Shown piece by piece: positions 62,530 through 64,000 of a stretch of DNA of 64,000 bases; the first letter of the stretch is position 1; the number at the start of each line of letters is the position of its first letter. The notes below the pieces were generated by a model. The model worked only from the letters and a program-made list of their open reading frames with translations, was not told the origin of the DNA and did no database searches. This DNA comes from Mycteria americana (taxonomy: Eukaryota > Chordata > Aves > Ciconiiformes > Ciconiidae): positions 115,964,062 to 116,028,061 of the forward strand of contig NC_134367.1 in NCBI RefSeq assembly GCF_035582795.1, in the 5' to 3' direction. Made by a program: the position numbers and the translations under genes.

Positions 62530-62806
62530 ATGCGGCCGCGCCAGGAGGGCGCGGGGGGCCGGCCCCGGCGAGCCCAGGCGGCGGGATGGAGAAGAGCCGC
62601 CGCCGTGGAGGATGAGGAGGAGGAGGAGGCGGCGGTAGGGCGGCCTCTGCGCCGGAGCGCGCCGGCGGCCGCGGAGCAGCCCCTCGGGAGGCTGAAGGCG
62701 ACGGAGGGCGAGAGCTCCGGCGACAGCAGCGACGACAGCGGGAGCCCCTCGAGGGCCGACGGCGCGGGCAGCGGAGCGGAGGAGGAGGCGGGGGCTGGCG
62801 GGAGAG
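62530..62806 (+). CDS. First coding exon of an unidentified gene (partial, runs off the window)
   Basis: An ATG at 62530 opens 92 codons plus one base, ending at a consensus donor (AGAG|GTAAAG at 62806/62807). The peptide starts MRPRQEGAGGRPRRAQ and then carries a basic-then-acidic, low-complexity stretch: EDEEEEE, LRRSAPAAAEQPLGRLKATE, and SSGDSSDDSGSPSR. This looks like the disordered N-terminus of a nuclear or nucleolar protein. In human the gene after KLHDC3 is RRP36, an rRNA-processing factor with a similar disordered N-terminus, so RRP36 is a candidate, but the diagnostic RRP36 core is not in the window. A second ATG at 62585 is in another frame that soon stops. Confidence 0.5.
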
Positions 62807-64000
62807 GTAAAGGCTGCCCCGCTCAGGCGGGCCCTGCGGGGCGGGAGCGCCCTCCGGGAAAGGTGGCGGTCCCCAGCCTGGGGCTCGCCGCCCCTCCTCG
62901 GGGCCGCTGGCACGGCGCGCTCGGAAGGCCCGGAGGCCGGGCGCGGCCTGCGCGGCTGCGGTTCCCGGGGTCCCCCAGACGACAGTGCGTGTGGCGACGC
63001 GGTCGGGGCGTCACTGCCGCCCGTTGGGCGGGAAACGACTTGGCAAACGGCCTGGTCCCTTTCCCTGTGCCCGCTCCTTCATCCTCCCGCGTCCCTCCCC
63101 CACCGGCCCTGCCCAGGGGATGAGCTCAGGATCAACAGCAGCCTTTCGGTTTGAGCTGTCTGAGAGGTCTCTAGCACAAAAACTGACAGGGGCCTCTTCC
63201 TCATCTCCCCAGTCACCTTGCCCGTGTGCAGAAGATCTCGTACATCTTCTCAAGGACAGTTGCTTTCTGCAACTGTTGCTCAAGCAGGAGCTTGAAAGGT
63301 CCTCAACAGGACAGCTAAACGGGGAGAACCAGGTGGTGTATAGCTGTGGCAACAGTGGTGATGCTTGGGCTCAGCGTATTGAGGGGGTTGTTCTCATCTG
63401 CAGCAGTATATGCAGCATGGTTTCCTTGTCTTTAAAATGATCAAGGTGAGAATGAAAACCTGATAAGAAATATGTCAAAGGCCCTTGAAGAGAATTGTGA
63501 GGGAATGGACGTCCGTGTTAAATACTGTTAAATACATGGCATGGCACGGTTTTTCATAGGTGTGAGAAGCTACTGGTTGTCTTGTGAGAGGAGTCTCCTT
63601 GCTGTGGGTTTGTGGGGCTGTGGGGGAGGCGCACCTCATCTAGAGGTGGACTTTCAGGAAGAGGATTCCAGTGTTGGGTGGGGTGTGCCCCCATCTGTAG
63701 GCATTTCGTTTTCTTCTCTTAGTGGTGAGCTTTAGCAAAGCTCAGAGAGAAGACCACTGACAGTCACTCTGTCCTTCCCACAGCTGGATGTGAATGGGAA
63801 CAGCAATTTTGCTTTTACCATCTGTCTGGGCCCTCTCGTTTCTGGAACAGAAGTAGTTATACTAGAGTCCAGCACTAAGTTTGTTTCAGTGGGGAATGAC
63901 TGGGCAGATACAAGCTGTTTCTTAGGCCATCTGTTTTTGCATCCTGGATGCTCTTTGATGTGCTCAGCAGGCTGTATAGTTCTCAACAGCTTCAGCTGAG
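62807..64000 (+). other. Intron 1 of the right-edge gene, as far as visible
   Basis: CpG-rich to about 63050, then ordinary. I could not assign a second exon with confidence. The acceptor-like CTTCCCACAG at about 63774-63783 is followed by an open frame (MNGNSNFAF segment) that I cannot link to a known protein. Confidence 0.4.

Noticed and set aside
61734-62615. 293-codon + strand frame ending in MEKSRRRGG
   Set aside because: Alternative frame across the last NPAS4L exons and the next promoter. The true frame is fixed by the PAS-B exon and splice phases.

Overview
The window is vertebrate nuclear DNA, most likely from a bird. The genes are intron-rich with GT-AG junctions and sit behind CpG-rich promoters. 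The recognisable repeats are CR1 LINEs, which dominate bird genomes, and one LTR. I joined the exons by eye, using frame continuity and remembered human proteins; no alignment was run.

Layout, left to right: (1) PPP2R5D on the + strand, 16 coding exons from 589 to 28947, 607 aa, the B56-delta regulatory subunit of PP2A. (2) A gap of about 1.8 kb in which I see no gene. (3) MEA1 on the - strand, 3 coding exons, 32945 down to 32193, 182 aa, convergent with PPP2R5D. (4) A short bidirectional CpG promoter at about 32946-33393, with a ZNF143/THAP11-type ACTACA motif facing each gene. (5) KLHDC3 on the + strand, a noncoding first exon plus 10 coding exons, 40479-56648, 382 aa, a kelch substrate receptor for a CUL2 ubiquitin ligase. 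(6) An NPAS4-like bHLH-PAS gene on the + strand, 8 exons, 59161-62299, 439 aa, best called NPAS4L (cloche). (7) A CpG island and the first coding exon (62530-62806) of a gene that runs off the right edge; by human synteny it could be RRP36, but I cannot confirm this from sequence.

PPP2R5D, MEA1 and KLHDC3 stand in the same order and orientation as on human 6p21.1. The main difference is the NPAS4-like gene after KLHDC3. NPAS4L drives blood and vessel specification in zebrafish and is not found in placental mammals. Its upstream region is compact: a 16-bp perfect palindrome, then an inverted pair of CTATTTTTAG sites (which fit both MEF2 and relaxed SRF/CArG consensus), a TTGCGTCA CRE-like site and a TATA-like box. 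Its AATAAA signal overlaps its own stop codon, and the next CpG island follows directly.

The genes do not form a pathway. MEA1 and KLHDC3 share a promoter. The introns hold most of the repeats: a 23-bp perfect-arm hairpin in KLHDC3 intron 4, a CR1 LINE 3' end and a solo LTR in KLHDC3 intron 7, an old CR1 fragment in PPP2R5D intron 10, and a purine-pyrimidine microsatellite with four TGCATG motifs in PPP2R5D intron 12.
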